Made by a program: the position numbers and the translations under genes
Shown: positions 1 through 9,987 of the stretch, piece by piece
How the letters are laid out: every line of letters starts with the position of its first letter
How positions within the stretch are numbered: the first letter of the stretch is position 1
Notes under the pieces: generated by a model
What the model was told of the DNA's origin: nothing
Database searches by the model: none
The model's input: only the letters and a program-made list of their open reading frames with translations
Origin: an uncultured Acidovorax sp.
GTDB taxonomy: Bacteria > Pseudomonadota > Gammaproteobacteria > Burkholderiales > Burkholderiaceae_C
NCBI GenBank assembly: GCA_913774955.1
Contig: CAJYKV010000010.1
Coordinates: forward strand, 62,001 to 126,000
Direction: 5' to 3'
DNA: 64,000 nt

Positions 1-716
1 CGCTGAAGGCCCTGCTGCAGCAGCAGGGCCTCTGGTCCCAGTACCTGGAGGTCGGCATCGGCCCGGACGCCGAAGTGTTCACCAAGGCGCCCGTGCTGGC
101 CTCCGTCGGCACCGGGCAGCAGATCGGCATCCGCGCCGATTCGGCCTGGAACAACCCCGAGCCCGAGGTGGTGCTGGCCGTGAACGGCCGCGGCGACATC
201 GTGGGCGCCACGCTCGGCAACGACGTGAACCTGCGGGACATCGAGGGCCGCAGTGCCCTGCTGCTCGGCAAGGCCAAGGACAACAACGCCTCCTGCGCCA
301 TCGGCCCCTTCATCCGGCTGTTCGACGCCAGCTTCGGCCTGGACGGCGTGCGCCGCGAGACGGTGCACCTGGAGGTGCGCGGCACCGACGGCTTCGTGAT
401 GCGCGGCATCAACACCATGGCCAGCATCAGCCGCGATCCGGCGGACATCGTCGCGCAGACCCTGGCCGCGCACCAGTACCCGGACGGCTTCATGCTGTTC
501 CTGGGCACGCTGTTCGCGCCCATCGAGGACCGGGGAGAGCCCGGCGCCGGCTTCACCCACCACCTGGGCGACGAGGTCACCATCCGCAGCGCCCGGCTGG
601 GCGTGCTGCGCAACCGCGTCACCCACAGCGAGACCGCGCCGCCCTGGCAGTTCGGCCTGCGCGCCTTCATCAACCACCTGGCCGCGCGCGGCCTGCTGGA
701 CGGCCGCAGCCTCTGA
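1..716 (+). CDS. FAA-hydrolase / AraD1-like sugar-acid enzyme (5' end missing)
   Basis: Only the C-terminal part is present: the frame is open from base 3, so the start lies outside the window. The residues visible (about 238) carry the fumarylacetoacetate-hydrolase fold signature, including WNNPEPEVVLAV, GNDVNLRDIEGRSALLLGKA and a C-terminal GDEVTI strand, as in the AraD1 subgroup (L-2-keto-3-deoxyarabonate dehydratase-like enzymes). These are soluble, metal-dependent enzymes of sugar-acid or aromatic-acid breakdown. The next two genes, 27 bases downstream on the same strand, encode a TRAP transporter, so uptake and breakdown of an organic or sugar acid is the likely joint role. The exact substrate cannot be read from the sequence; another FAA-hydrolase activity is possible. 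Confidence 0.85.
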   Translation, partial: LKALLQQQGLWSQYLEVGIGPDAEVFTKAPVLASVGTGQQIGIRADSAWNNPEPEVVLAVNGRGDIVGATLGNDVNLRDIEGRSALLLGKAKDNNASCAIGPFIRLFDASFGLDGVRRETVHLEVRGTDGFVMRGINTMASISRDPADIVAQTLAAHQYPDGFMLFLGTLFAPIEDRGEPGAGFTHHLGDEVTIRSARLGVLRNRVTHSETAPPWQFGLRAFINHLAARGLLDGRSL

Positions 717-743
717 CGCGCCCGCCCCTCAGGAGACACAACC

Positions 744-1355
744 ATGGAACGATGGATGGACCGCTATTGCCGGCTGCTGGATTTCCTCATGGCCGGCGCG
801 CTCGCGGTGATGGTGGCGATGGTGTTCGGCAACGTCGTGCTGCGCTACGCCTTCAACACCGGCATCACGGTCTCGGAAGAGGTCTCGCGCTGGCTCTTCG
901 TCTGGCTCACCTTCCTGGGCGCGATCGTGGCCATGCGGCACCACGGCCACCTGGGCGTGGACATGCTGGTGAGCCGCCTGCCCGACTGGGGCAAGAAGCT
1001 GTGCGTCGTCACCGGCCAGGTGCTGATGCTCTGGGTCTGCTGGCTGGTGTTCGCCGGCAGCTGGATGCAGACCCGCCTGAACATGGACGTCACCGCGCCC
1101 ACCACCGGCTGGTCGATGGGCTACTTCTACCTGGTCGGCGTGGTCTTCGCCGCATCGGCCGCGGTGTTCCTGCTCTACGACCTCTGGCGCGTGCTGAGCG
1201 GCCAGCTGCGCGGCGACGCGCTGGTGATGGTCAAGGATTCGGAAGAGACCGCGGAATTCGACGCCCTGCAGGCGCGGCTGGCGGAAGAAGACCGGCTGGC
1301 CGAAGAGCAGGCCCGCCAGGCCACGGCCGGCGCCACCGGCAAAGCCCGCGGATGA
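744..1355 (+). CDS. TRAP transporter small permease (DctQ-like)
   Basis: A 203-residue membrane protein with four hydrophobic segments (about residues 15-37, 50-70, 87-110, 130-155), the usual layout of the small DctQ-type subunit of TRAP transporters. The central EEVSRWLFVWLTFLGAIVAMR stretch is characteristic of the family. The C-terminal 40 residues are charged, Glu/Ala-rich and probably cytoplasmic, a little longer than usual. The ATG is preceded by an AGGAG-type site. It is 13 bases ahead of the large-permease gene. The substrate-binding DctP partner is not in the window and probably lies upstream. Confidence 0.93.
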   Translation: MERWMDRYCRLLDFLMAGALAVMVAMVFGNVVLRYAFNTGITVSEEVSRWLFVWLTFLGAIVAMRHHGHLGVDMLVSRLPDWGKKLCVVTGQVLMLWVCWLVFAGSWMQTRLNMDVTAPTTGWSMGYFYLVGVVFAASAAVFLLYDLWRVLSGQLRGDALVMVKDSEETAEFDALQARLAEEDRLAEEQARQATAGATGKARG

Positions 1356-1368
1356 GGAGCGACGCACC

Positions 1369-2649
1369 ATGACCATCGCCGTCTTCCTCGTTTCGCTGCT
1401 GGGCGCCATGGCGATCGGCATCCCGATCGCGTTCTCGCTGCTGCTGTGCGGCGTCGCGCTCATGTGGCACCTCGACATGTTCGATGCGCAAATCCTCGCG
1501 CAGAACCTGATCAACGGCGCCGACAGCTTCCCGCTGCTGGCCGTGCCCTTCTTCATGCTGGCCGGCGAGATCATGAACACCGGCGGCCTCTCCAAGCGCA
1601 TCGTCGATCTGGCGCTGACCCTCGTCGGCCACGTGCGCGGCGGGCTGGGCTATGTGGCCATCGTCGCGGCGTGCGTGCTCTCGGCGCTCTCGGGCTCGGC
1701 GGTGGCCGATGCGGCGGCGCTCTCCGCCCTGCTGATACCGATGATGGTGGCCGCCGGCCACGACAAGGCGCGCTCCGGCGGCCTGATCGCCGCGGCCGGC
1801 GTGATCGGCCCCATCATCCCGCCCTCGATCGGCTTCGTGATCTTCGGCGTGGCGGCCAACCTGTCGATCAGCAAGCTGTTCCTGGCCGGCATCTTCCCCG
1901 GCATCCTGATCGCCGGGGCGCTCTGGGCCACCTGGTGGTGGCAGGTGCGCAAGGAGAACATCGTGCCGCCGCCGCGCCGCTCACGCGCCGAGGTCTGGGC
2001 CGCGTTCCGCCAGGCCGGCTGGGCGCTGATGCTGCCGCTCATCATCCTGGTGGGCCTGCGCTTCGGCGTCTTCACGCCCACCGAGGCGGCCGTGGTCGCG
2101 GCGGTGTATTCGCTCTTCGTCGCGACGGTCATCTACCGCGAACTCAAGCCCTCGGAGATCTACGGCGTATTCGTCACCGCCGCGCGCACCACCGGCGTGG
2201 TGATGTTCCTGGTGGCCGCGGCCCTGGTGTCGGCCTGGCTGATCACCGTGGCCGACCTGCCGGGCAAGGTGGTCGGCCTGCTGGAGCCCTTCATCGGCAG
2301 CCCCGTCCTGCTGATGGCGATGATCATGCTGCTGGTGATCGTCGTCGGCACCGCCATGGACATGACGCCCACCATCCTGATCCTGACGCCCGTGCTCATG
2401 CCGGTGGTCAAGGCCGCGGGCATCGATCCGATCTACTTCGGCGTGCTGTTCATCATCAACAACTCGATCGGCCTCGTCACGCCGCCGGTGGGCACGGTGC
2501 TCAACGTGGTGGCCGGCGTGGGGCGCATCCGCATGGACGACGTGATCCGCGGCGTCTGGCCCTTCATGCTGGCCGAGTTCGGAATGATGTTCCTCATGGT
2601 GGCCTTCCCCGCCCTGGTGATCTGGCCCGCGCGCCTGCTGTACGGTTGA
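1369..2649 (+). CDS. TRAP transporter large permease (DctM-like)
   Basis: A 426-residue, very hydrophobic protein with about 12 membrane segments. It matches the DctM family in length and in motifs such as SALSGSAVADAAALSALLIP and GVIGPIIPPSIGFVI, and in the late LFIINNSIGLVTPPVGTVLN segment. It forms the ion-coupled translocation channel with the small permease encoded just upstream, using a periplasmic receptor that is not in this window. The start ATG follows a GAGGAG ribosome site. The gene ends 35 bases before a convergent pirin gene. The neighbouring AraD1-like enzyme suggests a sugar-acid or other carboxylate substrate, which is inference. Confidence 0.95.
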   Translation: MTIAVFLVSLLGAMAIGIPIAFSLLLCGVALMWHLDMFDAQILAQNLINGADSFPLLAVPFFMLAGEIMNTGGLSKRIVDLALTLVGHVRGGLGYVAIVAACVLSALSGSAVADAAALSALLIPMMVAAGHDKARSGGLIAAAGVIGPIIPPSIGFVIFGVAANLSISKLFLAGIFPGILIAGALWATWWWQVRKENIVPPPRRSRAEVWAAFRQAGWALMLPLIILVGLRFGVFTPTEAAVVAAVYSLFVATVIYRELKPSEIYGVFVTAARTTGVVMFLVAAALVSAWLITVADLPGKVVGLLEPFIGSPVLLMAMIMLLVIVVGTAMDMTPTILILTPVLMPVVKAAGIDPIYFGVLFIINNSIGLVTPPVGTVLNVVAGVGRIRMDDVIRGVWPFMLAEFGMMFLMVAFPALVIWPARLLYG

Positions 2650-2684
2650 GGCGCGCGGGCCACCGGGCAGTTCTAGAGCCGCGC

Positions 2685-3407
2685 TTAGGGCATCGTCGGC
2701 AGCTCGTTCGGCCGCAGATCGAACACCAGCACCTCGGCGCCCTCGCCCCGGGCGAAGCGCAGCGGCCCGGCGTTGCGGATGCGGGCGCCGTCGCCTGCGT
2801 CCAGCCGCTCGCCATTCACCTCTACGCTGCCGCGCGCCACATGCACGTACACATGTCGGTCCGGGCCCACCGCCAGCTCGGCGGATTCATCGGCATCAAA
2901 CAGCCCCGCATACACCCGCGCATCCTGGCGCACCGCCAGCGAACCATCGGCCCCTTCCGGCGAGATGATCTGCCGCAGCCGGCCGCGCTTGTCCGCCTCG
3001 GTGAAATGCACCTGCTGGTAGCGCGGCTGCGCACCGCGCTGGTTCGGCACGATCCAGATCTGCAGGAAGTGGACCGGATCCTCGGCCGAATGGTTGAACT
3101 CGCTGTGCTGCACGCCGCTGCCGGCGCTCATCATCTGCACGTCGCCCGGGCGGATCACCGAGCCCGTGCCCATCGAATCCTTGTGCTCCAGCGCGCCTTC
3201 CAGCACGTACGAGAAGATCTCCATGTCGCGGTGGCCGTGCGTGCCGAAGCCGTTGGAGGGCGTCACGCGGTCGTCGTTGATCACCAGCAGATCGGAGAAA
3301 CCCTGCTGGTTCGCGTCGCGGTAGTGGCCGAACGAGAACGTGTGGCGGGACTGCAGCCAGCCGTGGTTGGCGGTGCCGCGGTGCTGGGCCTTGCGGATGT
3401 CGAGCAT
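2685..3407 (-). CDS. Pirin family protein
   Basis: A 240-residue bicupin. The N-terminal cupin carries the pirin metal site: FSFGHYRD, then GFGTHGHRDMEIFSYVLEG, with GVQHSEFNHS further on. The family holds a metal ion and includes quercetin 2,3-dioxygenase-like YhaK/YhhW proteins; several members act as redox-responsive proteins rather than enzymes. The ATG is preceded by AGGAGA. The gene is transcribed divergently from a LysR regulator across a 182-base gap that contains a strong dyad, the usual arrangement of a LysR regulator with its target. Whether it acts as a quercetinase here is not shown. Confidence 0.9.
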   Translation of the reverse strand: MLDIRKAQHRGTANHGWLQSRHTFSFGHYRDANQQGFSDLLVINDDRVTPSNGFGTHGHRDMEIFSYVLEGALEHKDSMGTGSVIRPGDVQMMSAGSGVQHSEFNHSAEDPVHFLQIWIVPNQRGAQPRYQQVHFTEADKRGRLRQIISPEGADGSLAVRQDARVYAGLFDADESAELAVGPDRHVYVHVARGSVEVNGERLDAGDGARIRNAGPLRFARGEGAEVLVFDLRPNELPTMP

Positions 3408-3546
3408 GTCTTTTCTCCTGTGCGGGTTCGATGGAATTCACACTGCATGCCGGGAGCCTCTGGATCGCTTTTTCCCGGCGTTGCGTGCTGCGATGGAAGA
3501 AGTATCCGGCGCCAGCCACCCCCGCAGGTTGAAACGTTTTACGGCC

Positions 3547-3569
3547 CATCATCGATAATTTCGATGATG
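3547..3569. promoter_or_regulatory. Candidate LysR-type operator (9-bp perfect dyad)
   Basis: CATCATCGA and TCGATGATG form a perfect inverted repeat separated by TAATT, and inside it lies a T-N11-A core typical of LysR regulators. It ends 20 bases before the LysR start codon, in the divergent gap shared with the pirin gene, where autoregulation and control of the neighbour would be expected. Function is inferred from symmetry and place. Confidence 0.55.
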
Positions 3570-3589
3570 CGAACCACCCCGGCCCGGCC

Positions 3590-4492
3590 ATGCTGAAACT
3601 CACCCTGGAAGCCATCGAACTCGTGGACGCGATCGCCCGCCACGGCTCGTTCGCGGGCGCGTCGGAGCGGCTGCACAAGGTGCCCTCCACCATCTCGTAC
3701 GCCGTCGCCAAGCTGGAAGAGCAGCTGGGCTTCGCCCTCTTCACCCGCAACGGCCCGCGCGTCGCGCTCACGCCCGCCGGCCACGAACTGATCCGCGAGG
3801 GCCGGTGGCTGCTGTCATCGGCCCGGCAGCTCGAATCGCGCATGCGCCAGATCGCCACCGGCTTCGAATCCGAAGTGCGGCTGGTGCACGACTCGCTGAT
3901 CCCCACCGAGGCCTTCAACCCCGACATCTGCGCCTTCGAGGACCTGAACTGCGGCACCCGCCTGCGCATCGCCAGCGAGGCCCTGACCGGCACCTGGGAG
4001 GCCCTGCGCGAGGGCCGCGCCGACATCATCGTCGCCGCTGGCGAAGGCCCGGCCGGCGGCGGCTACAAGGCCATCGCCGTCGGCAGCCTGGCCTTTGCCT
4101 TCTGCACCACCGCCACCCACCCGCTGGCGCAACTGCGGCGCCCGCTCACCCGCGCCGACCTGCTGGAACACACCGCCATCGTGGTGGGCGACGGCGCCCG
4201 GCAGCTCACCGACCGCACCGTCGGCCTGCTTTCGGGCCAGCGGCGCATCACCGTGCCCACCATGCAGGCAAAAATAGCCGCCCAGGCCGCCGGCCTGGGC
4301 CACGGCTTCGTGCCGCGCGCCTGCGTGCGGGTGGAGCTGGAAACCGGCGTGCTGGTGGAGCTGCAGGTCGAAGAGCCCCGGCCCGACGAAACCTTCTGGC
4401 TGGCCTGGCGGCCCGAGCACATGGGCGAGGCGCTGAAGTGGTGGCGGCAGCGGCTGGACCGGGCGCTGCTGCCGGGGATTCTTCCGTATTGA
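3590..4492 (+). CDS. LysR family transcriptional regulator
   Basis: A 300-residue LysR protein with an N-terminal winged helix-turn-helix (residues about 5-62; ARHGSFAGASERLHKVPSTI and the KLEEQLGFALFTR wing) and a substrate-binding effector domain (about 90-290). Unlike the CynR/CysB norm the recognition helix reads STISYAVAKLEEQLG, as in the YhaJ-like group, whose members often sit beside yhaK-type pirins. It is divergent from the pirin gene with a dyad between them, so control of that pirin gene is the simplest reading. The inducer is unknown. Confidence 0.92.
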   Translation: MLKLTLEAIELVDAIARHGSFAGASERLHKVPSTISYAVAKLEEQLGFALFTRNGPRVALTPAGHELIREGRWLLSSARQLESRMRQIATGFESEVRLVHDSLIPTEAFNPDICAFEDLNCGTRLRIASEALTGTWEALREGRADIIVAAGEGPAGGGYKAIAVGSLAFAFCTTATHPLAQLRRPLTRADLLEHTAIVVGDGARQLTDRTVGLLSGQRRITVPTMQAKIAAQAAGLGHGFVPRACVRVELETGVLVELQVEEPRPDETFWLAWRPEHMGEALKWWRQRLDRALLPGILPY

Positions 4493-4664
4493 TGGATGGA
4501 TGCCCCAAAGGCGTTCGCCTGCACGGGGTTTGAGGTCTGTTGGATACTGCTAGAAATAATAAATCTGGAGGGTATCCGACGTCTGGGGGAACGCGCCGAT
4601 CAGGGCCCGTCCCGGCACTTCCCTGCCTGCCGGTGCGGATACCGCCTTCGTCCGTTCACCGTCC

Positions 4665-5837
4665 ATGGTTCTCGATCCCTTCACCCTGCTCGTCATCACC
4701 GCCGCCCTGGCCACCGCCTCTGCGCTGTACCTGGCATCGGAATGGAACAGCGTGCGCGAGCGGTCGCTCCTGTTCTGGAGCGCGGGTTTCGCCGTCATCG
4801 CCGTCGGCAGCGCGCTCGCCCTGCTGCGCTCCAGCGGCTTCGTGTTCGTGGGCATCTGGTTCTCCAACGGCCTGCTGATCGTCGCCCACGCGCTGTTCCT
4901 GGCCGGCATTGCCGCGTTCCGGCGCGCCCGCCTGCCGCGCGCCGGGTGGTGGCTGCTGGCCGCCGTCTGGCTGGCGATGCTGGGGCTGCCCGAGGGGCCC
5001 TGGTGGTCGAGGGCGATGCTGGGCGTGCAGTCGCTGCTCGTCGCCACCATCACCCTGCGCGCCGGCCTGCTGCTGCGCCCGCAGGGCGGCGGCGCTTTGA
5101 GCGTGGGCGCGGCACAGCTGCGCTTCGCCTTGCTAGCGCACGGCCTGTTCTATCTGGCCAAAGCCGCGTCGGCAGTGGCGCTCGACGCATCCATCCACCT
5201 GGCCAGCTTCCGGGGCGTGGTCATCCAGGTGTCGCTGGTGGAAGGCGTGATGGCGATCATGCTGCTCGCCATGTCCATGACCGGCACCGAGCGCCACCGC
5301 CGCGAGGAACGCATGGCCCGGATCGCCGCCCGCGACCCCCTCACCGGCCTGGACAACCGCCGCGCGCTCTACCTGCGCGCCCCGGCGCTGCTCGCGCAGG
5401 CCTCGCCGGCCAGCCCGGGCGTCCTGATGCTGATGGACATCGACCACTTCAAACAGGTCAACGATCTGCACGGCCACGATGCCGGCGACCGCCTGCTCAT
5501 CACGCTCAGCGACCTGATCCGCAGCACGCTGCCCAGCGGCGACCTGGCCGCACGCCTGGGCGGGGACGAGTTCGTGATCCTGCTGCGCGACGCGTCGCCT
5601 TCAGCCGCGCAGGCCCTGGGCCGGGAACTGCGCGAGGCGTTCGCCGAACAGGCGAGCACGATGTTCGCGACGCCGGAGCCTGTGTCGCTCAGCATCGGGG
5701 CGACCTTGTTCGACCAGCCTGATGCCGAGTTGTCGCATTGGCTCAAGCGGGCGGATGAGGCGTTGTATGCGTCGAAGCGGCAGGGGCGGGATCGGATGGA
5801 GATCGTTGTGGCGAACCCGGCGGGGCTGCCGCACTGA
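4665..5837 (+). CDS. Membrane-bound diguanylate cyclase (GGDEF)
   Basis: A 390-residue protein with six to seven membrane segments in residues 1-205, followed by a GGDEF domain (about 220-385). The signature is intact (RLGGDEFVILL, GGDEF at residues 299-303), as are DPLTGLDNRR and MDIDHFKQVND, so it should make cyclic di-GMP from GTP. No RxxD inhibitory site is visible at the usual position just before the signature, so simple product inhibition may be absent. The ATG at 4665 lacks a strong ribosome site. It stands alone between the LysR gene and the convergent restriction operon. The membrane part resembles no named sensor domain that I can assign. Confidence 0.93.
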   Translation: MVLDPFTLLVITAALATASALYLASEWNSVRERSLLFWSAGFAVIAVGSALALLRSSGFVFVGIWFSNGLLIVAHALFLAGIAAFRRARLPRAGWWLLAAVWLAMLGLPEGPWWSRAMLGVQSLLVATITLRAGLLLRPQGGGALSVGAAQLRFALLAHGLFYLAKAASAVALDASIHLASFRGVVIQVSLVEGVMAIMLLAMSMTGTERHRREERMARIAARDPLTGLDNRRALYLRAPALLAQASPASPGVLMLMDIDHFKQVNDLHGHDAGDRLLITLSDLIRSTLPSGDLAARLGGDEFVILLRDASPSAAQALGRELREAFAEQASTMFATPEPVSLSIGATLFDQPDAELSHWLKRADEALYASKRQGRDRMEIVVANPAGLPH

Positions 5838-6105
5838 TACGCGCTGGCTTGCCGGACAGGGCAGTGGTGGGCAACCGGCTTTCTCTCAGCTTGAACGGTG
5901 GGATTCTGGCTGCGATGGTGTATGTGAGCGCGCGGCCACTTTGAATCCGATGCCGCCATCGGGCGGCTCGCCCCAGTCACCAGCGGATGCTGAGGAGCCC
6001 ACCTTGGCAAGGCGGCGTCAGGCTGAAAGGGGAAGCTTGATCGAACTCCTTCGAATGACTGCTGACAGCATTGGCGGACATCGAATGCCCTGCAAGAAGC
6101 GAGCG
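5838..6105. other. Non-coding junction next to the restriction operon
   Basis: A 268-base gap between two convergent genes. I see no credible gene, no clear terminator with a T-tract and no target-site duplication. Codon-position bias seen in the flanking genes is absent, and the base composition is slightly more AT-rich than the left flank. It may be the left edge of the inserted restriction module, but nothing identifies an integration mechanism. Confidence 0.4.
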
Positions 6106-6822
6106 TCATCGCCCCCACTTCTCGGAGGCCAGCGGCAATTCGTTGAGTTCTTGCCGAGCTTCGCGCCATTGCGGCCAATGCGCAGACAGGATCGCCACGA
6201 AGCGATCATTGTGGCTCGCCTCCAGCAGGTGAACCATCTCGTGGACGATCACGTACTCCAGCAAGTCCTTTGGCTTCTTGACCAGTTCGGTATTGAGCCG
6301 GATATGCCCCGCCGCAGGGTTGCAACTGCCCCACTTGGTTCTCATCTTCTGCAGGAAGTAGCGCTCGACCTTGACGCCCAGTCGCTGTTCCCACTTGAGC
6401 AGCAACGGTGGCACGGCCTGGTGCAGCAGTGACTTGTGCCACTCGTGCATCACCGCGGCGCGCTGCATCTCCTCGTGGCCCGGGCGAACGGTCAAACGAA
6501 TGCGCTTGTGGTCCAGAGTCACGGCGGGCTTGGCGTCTTGAAAGTCGACGCTCAGGAGGTACCGGCGCCCCCACAGGTAGTGGCTCTCGCGCCCGACAAA
6601 ACGCCGAGAGGCTTCCCGGGCCTGCGCCTTGAGCGTCGATTGCTGAGCCCTGATCCAGCCCAGCTTCGAGATCGCATAGGCCCGGGCCACTTCGAGCCGT
6701 GTGGCAGCGGGCGCCGTGAGCGTCACCCGCCCATTTGGCGGATGCACCGTCAGGTGGACGTTCTTGACGTCCTTGCGGGTCACCAGGATCGACACCTCGC
6801 CCAGGCGGATGGTCTCGGTCAC
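6106..6822 (-). CDS. YgjP-like zinc metalloprotease (DUF45/M48-type) in RM operon
   Basis: A 238-residue protein of the YgjP/DUF45 family. It has the conserved MRTKWGSC element (160-167) and a zinc site HEMVH (194-198) with a further His at 204, giving HExxH-x5-H. The start chosen is the GTG at 6822, which overlaps the hsdR stop as GTGA, strongly suggesting translational coupling; a longer upstream frame would overlap hsdR far more and has no family similarity. Family members often follow hsdR in type I restriction operons, though their role there is not settled. Proteolytic control of HsdR is a guess. It is the last gene of the operon. Confidence 0.88.
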   Translation of the reverse strand: MTETIRLGEVSILVTRKDVKNVHLTVHPPNGRVTLTAPAATRLEVARAYAISKLGWIRAQQSTLKAQAREASRRFVGRESHYLWGRRYLLSVDFQDAKPAVTLDHKRIRLTVRPGHEEMQRAAVMHEWHKSLLHQAVPPLLLKWEQRLGVKVERYFLQKMRTKWGSCNPAAGHIRLNTELVKKPKDLLEYVIVHEMVHLLEASHNDRFVAILSAHWPQWREARQELNELPLASEKWGR

Positions 6823-9800
6823 TGGTAGCCCGGTTGGTTCTTGACGATCTCGAATACCGCCTCGGTGGCCGTGCGGTCGCGCTCCAGGATGGGGAACAGC
6901 GCGTTCACCACCTGCGCTTCGCGGGCGTCGTCGCCATACCACCCCGCCGGGGCGTTCTCGCGCACGGTCAGGTCGATGCGGATGGCCAATGCCGTCTTGT
7001 CGTCGTCGGCCGTCGGATACTTGAAGGTGGCCGATGGCAGCGAGCCGAGGTTGTTGTAGATCACCGCCGCCTCGTGCCGGCCGTGCAAGGCCGCCGGCAC
7101 GCCGTCTTCCCCGTGCTTCGCGCCCAGCTGCCGCACCAGGGCCTCGGCCTTGCGCAGGAATTCTTCGTAGGCGGCCGCATCGGCCCGGCTCTGCCGGATC
7201 AGATCGTCCAGCAGCTTCGACATCTGCTCGTAGAAGCGCGGGTCGGTCAGTTGGTCGCGAATGATCGTCTTGCGGACGTTGTTGATGATGCCTTCGGCAA
7301 TCGCGTTCTTCGACAGCTTGCCCTTCGCGTTGAGCTTTCTCGCGATCGCATCATGGATGCCCGTCTCGATGATCAACTCGGTGAGCGACATCTCGCCCAG
7401 CTCACCCAGGTCTTCGGCCGCATCGGCCTGGATGTAGGTGTTGATGAGGTGGCGCATGTCCGCCTCGTAGGGCTTGATGTCCAGCTCTTCGCCGGAGTGG
7501 CGTTTGATGCTCACCCGCGTGAAGGTGTAGAAGTCCAGCTCGCGCTGCAGCGTGGCCGCTTCGGCTTCCGAGTAACCCGCTTCGCCCAGGTGCTGCGCCA
7601 GCGCGCCAAAGGCACGCACGAAGATCGCCACCGCCTTGTAGAACGAGATGCGTAGCGCCTCGGTCTTGAGCAAGGCATCGGGCTCGGCCGCATCGCCGCA
7701 GAAATAGTGCAGGAACTGCTCCACTTCGCGCGGCAGCGGCACCGGCTCGCACAGGTAGTGCAGCGCCTCGCGGGCCTGGTCGAGCTGGTGCCGCCCTTCG
7801 GCCAGCCAGTCTTTCAGGTGCACGTTGTTCTCGCCGCCGCTGCCTTCATCGATGTCCAGCTCGTCGGAGCTGTAGACCGCGATGGCCTGCTGCACGTCGC
7901 CGAACAGCTCCTTGAAGTCGACGATGTAGCCGTAGTCCTTGTCATCGCCATCCAGCCGGTTGGTGCGGCAGATGGCCTGGAAGAGGTTGTGGTCGTGCAA
8001 CTTGTTGTCGAGGTAGATGTAGCTGCAACTCGGCGCGTCGAAGCCGGTGAGCAGCTTGCTCACCACGATCAGCAACTTTAGGTTGGCCGGTTCCTCCTTG
8101 AAGCGGCGCTTCACCTCGTCTTCGTACTGTTTCGTGGTTTGGCCCTTGCCGAGCACGTGCTTGGTGTACGTGTCGAACTTGTAGCGCTCGTCGCTGTCTT
8201 TCGGCTCACGCGAGATCGCGTTGTGGTTCGGCTCGTACGACGTGACGATGCCGCAGTAGCGGCCGAAGGGCTTGGCCTGGAAGATGCGGTAGTAGTGGCA
8301 GGCGTCGTAGATGCCGGCGGCCACCAGGATGGCCGTGCCGCGGTCGTTGTTCAGCCGCGGCTTCACGGCGAAGTCGTGGATGATGCTGGCCGCGATGCGC
8401 GCCTTGCGCTCTTCGGCGCTCATCAGTTCTTCCATCGTGGCCCAGCGCCGCCGCAGCACCGATTTCTGGAAGTTGTTGAGCCCGCGCGTCTTCTGCTCGA
8501 ACCACTGGTCGATGGCGCGCTGCGAGGTCAGCCGCTGCGGCACGTCGCGGGCTTCGTACTTCAGGTCGAGCACCACCTTGTCGGCCACTGCCTGGTGGAA
8601 CTTGTAGGTGTGGATGTAGGTGCCGAACACGTCGCGCGTCATGAGCTTGTCTTTGCGCAGCAGCGGCGTGCCGGTGAAGCCGATGAAGATGGCGCTGGCC
8701 AGCCACCGCTTCATCTGCTTGTTCATGTCGCCGCCCTGCGTGCGGTGGCATTCGTCCACGAACACGTAGAAGCGGCCCTGTACGGCGGGCGGCTCGCCCT
8801 TCAGGTCGGCTGCATCGAACTTGTGGATCAGCGCGCACAGCAGGCGCGGGTTGGCCGTGCCCAGCTTCTGCACGAAGTCGGCGCGCGAGGTGATGCGGGG
8901 CGAGGGCGCGTCAGTGCCGATCACCCCGGCGTTCTTCATCACGCCTTCGATCTGCTTGTCCAGCTCGTCGCGGTCGGTGACGACCAGAATGCGTGCCTGC
9001 GCATCGTGCTCCAGCAGCCACTTGGCGAGCAGCACCATCAGGATGCTCTTGCCGCTGCCCTGGGTGTGCCAGATCACGCCGCCTTCCTGCTGTGCGATGC
9101 GCCCCTGGGCGGCCTTTACGCCGAAGTACTGGTGCTGGCGTGGCACCTTCTTTTGCCCGCCATCGAAGATCACGAAGTGGCGCATCAGGTCGAGTAGCCG
9201 CGCCTTGTTGCACAACTGGGCCAAGGGCCGGTCGAGCAACGTACCTTCCGCCGCCAAGGCACCCGCTTCGGCGGGCGCCTCGTCCTTCCACTCCACGAAG
9301 AACTGCTCCGGCGTGCCGGTGGTGCCGTAGCGCAGCCCTTGCGAATCGCTGCCCGCCAGCACCAGTTGCACGGTGCTGAAGAAGCCCTTATTGAAGATCT
9401 CTTCCTGGTTGGTGATGAGCTGGCGCACACCGTCGGCCACCTCCACCGAGCTGCGCTTCAGCTCGATCACCACGACGGCCAAGCCGTTGAGGTAGAGCAC
9501 GATGTCGGGCCGCCGCTCGTGGCCGCCTTTGAGCGTCACCTCTTCGGCCAGCGCGAAGTCGTTGCGCTCGGGGTGCGCCCAGTCGATCAGGTGTACCGTC
9601 TCGTTCGGTTTGCCGGGCGCCACCTGCACCGGCACGCCGTAGCGCAGCAACTGGTAGGTGCGGAGGTTGGCTTGGTAAAGAGTGAGGCCGGTGCTGTCGG
9701 CGGCGGTTTCCAGCTTCTGCAGCGCGGCGGCGATGTGAGCGGGTGAGTAGCCACGCGCAGTGAGGTTGTCCCTCAACAGCGCCGATTCGATGGGTCGATT

Positions 9801-9947
9801 GCGTGTGGTCGCGTCGGGGCGCTTGCTCCAATCGCCGAGGTGGCGGTAGCCGAGACCGTCTGGCCGCGCCGGATCGGTGAACAACGCAACGACGCGGTTC
9901 TGCGTGCGGCGTTCGGAGCGCGGCGATGGAGGCGGCACGGTGGGCAT
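6819..9947 (-). CDS. hsdR: Type I restriction enzyme R subunit (HsdR)
   Basis: A 1042-residue motor and nuclease subunit. The N-terminal PD-(D/E)xK nuclease is visible as D148 and an IELK motif near 162. A superfamily 2 translocase follows with Walker [10 protein letters not shown]-like sequence ([11 protein letters not shown], about 294-304), a DECH box ([10 protein letters not shown]) and FTGTPLL. The rest is the helical C-terminal part that docks on the methylase. HsdR translocates DNA and cuts at a distance from unmethylated sites. I chose the ATG at 9947, seven bases after AGGGAG, over the GTG one codon upstream. It lies 40 bases after hsdS and overlaps the downstream metalloprotease gene by four bases. 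Full-length and apparently intact. Confidence 0.97.
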   Translation of the reverse strand: MPTVPPPSPRSERRTQNRVVALFTDPARPDGLGYRHLGDWSKRPDATTRNRPIESALLRDNLTARGYSPAHIAAALQKLETAADSTGLTLYQANLRTYQLLRYGVPVQVAPGKPNETVHLIDWAHPERNDFALAEEVTLKGGHERRPDIVLYLNGLAVVVIELKRSSVEVADGVRQLITNQEEIFNKGFFSTVQLVLAGSDSQGLRYGTTGTPEQFFVEWKDEAPAEAGALAAEGTLLDRPLAQLCNKARLLDLMRHFVIFDGGQKKVPRQHQYFGVKAAQGRIAQQEGGVIWHTQGSGKSILMVLLAKWLLEHDAQARILVVTDRDELDKQIEGVMKNAGVIGTDAPSPRITSRADFVQKLGTANPRLLCALIHKFDAADLKGEPPAVQGRFYVFVDECHRTQGGDMNKQMKRWLASAIFIGFTGTPLLRKDKLMTRDVFGTYIHTYKFHQAVADKVVLDLKYEARDVPQRLTSQRAIDQWFEQKTRGLNNFQKSVLRRRWATMEELMSAEERKARIAASIIHDFAVKPRLNNDRGTAILVAAGIYDACHYYRIFQAKPFGRYCGIVTSYEPNHNAISREPKDSDERYKFDTYTKHVLGKGQTTKQYEDEVKRRFKEEPANLKLLIVVSKLLTGFDAPSCSYIYLDNKLHDHNLFQAICRTNRLDGDDKDYGYIVDFKELFGDVQQAIAVYSSDELDIDEGSGGENNVHLKDWLAEGRHQLDQAREALHYLCEPVPLPREVEQFLHYFCGDAAEPDALLKTEALRISFYKAVAIFVRAFGALAQHLGEAGYSEAEAATLQRELDFYTFTRVSIKRHSGEELDIKPYEADMRHLINTYIQADAAEDLGELGEMSLTELIIETGIHDAIARKLNAKGKLSKNAIAEGIINNVRKTIIRDQLTDPRFYEQMSKLLDDLIRQSRADAAAYEEFLRKAEALVRQLGAKHGEDGVPAALHGRHEAAVIYNNLGSLPSATFKYPTADDDKTALAIRIDLTVRENAPAGWYGDDAREAQVVNALFPILERDRTATEAVFEIVKNQPGYQ

Positions 9948-9987
9948 CACGTTTCTCCCTGGAGTTGTTGTTCAGCGCATGGCTCGT

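Noticed and set aside
5838-6105. Remnant of an insertion sequence next to the restriction operon
   Set aside because: Some of this spacer looks unlike the neighbours, but no transposase fragment, terminal inverted repeats or target duplication could be shown.
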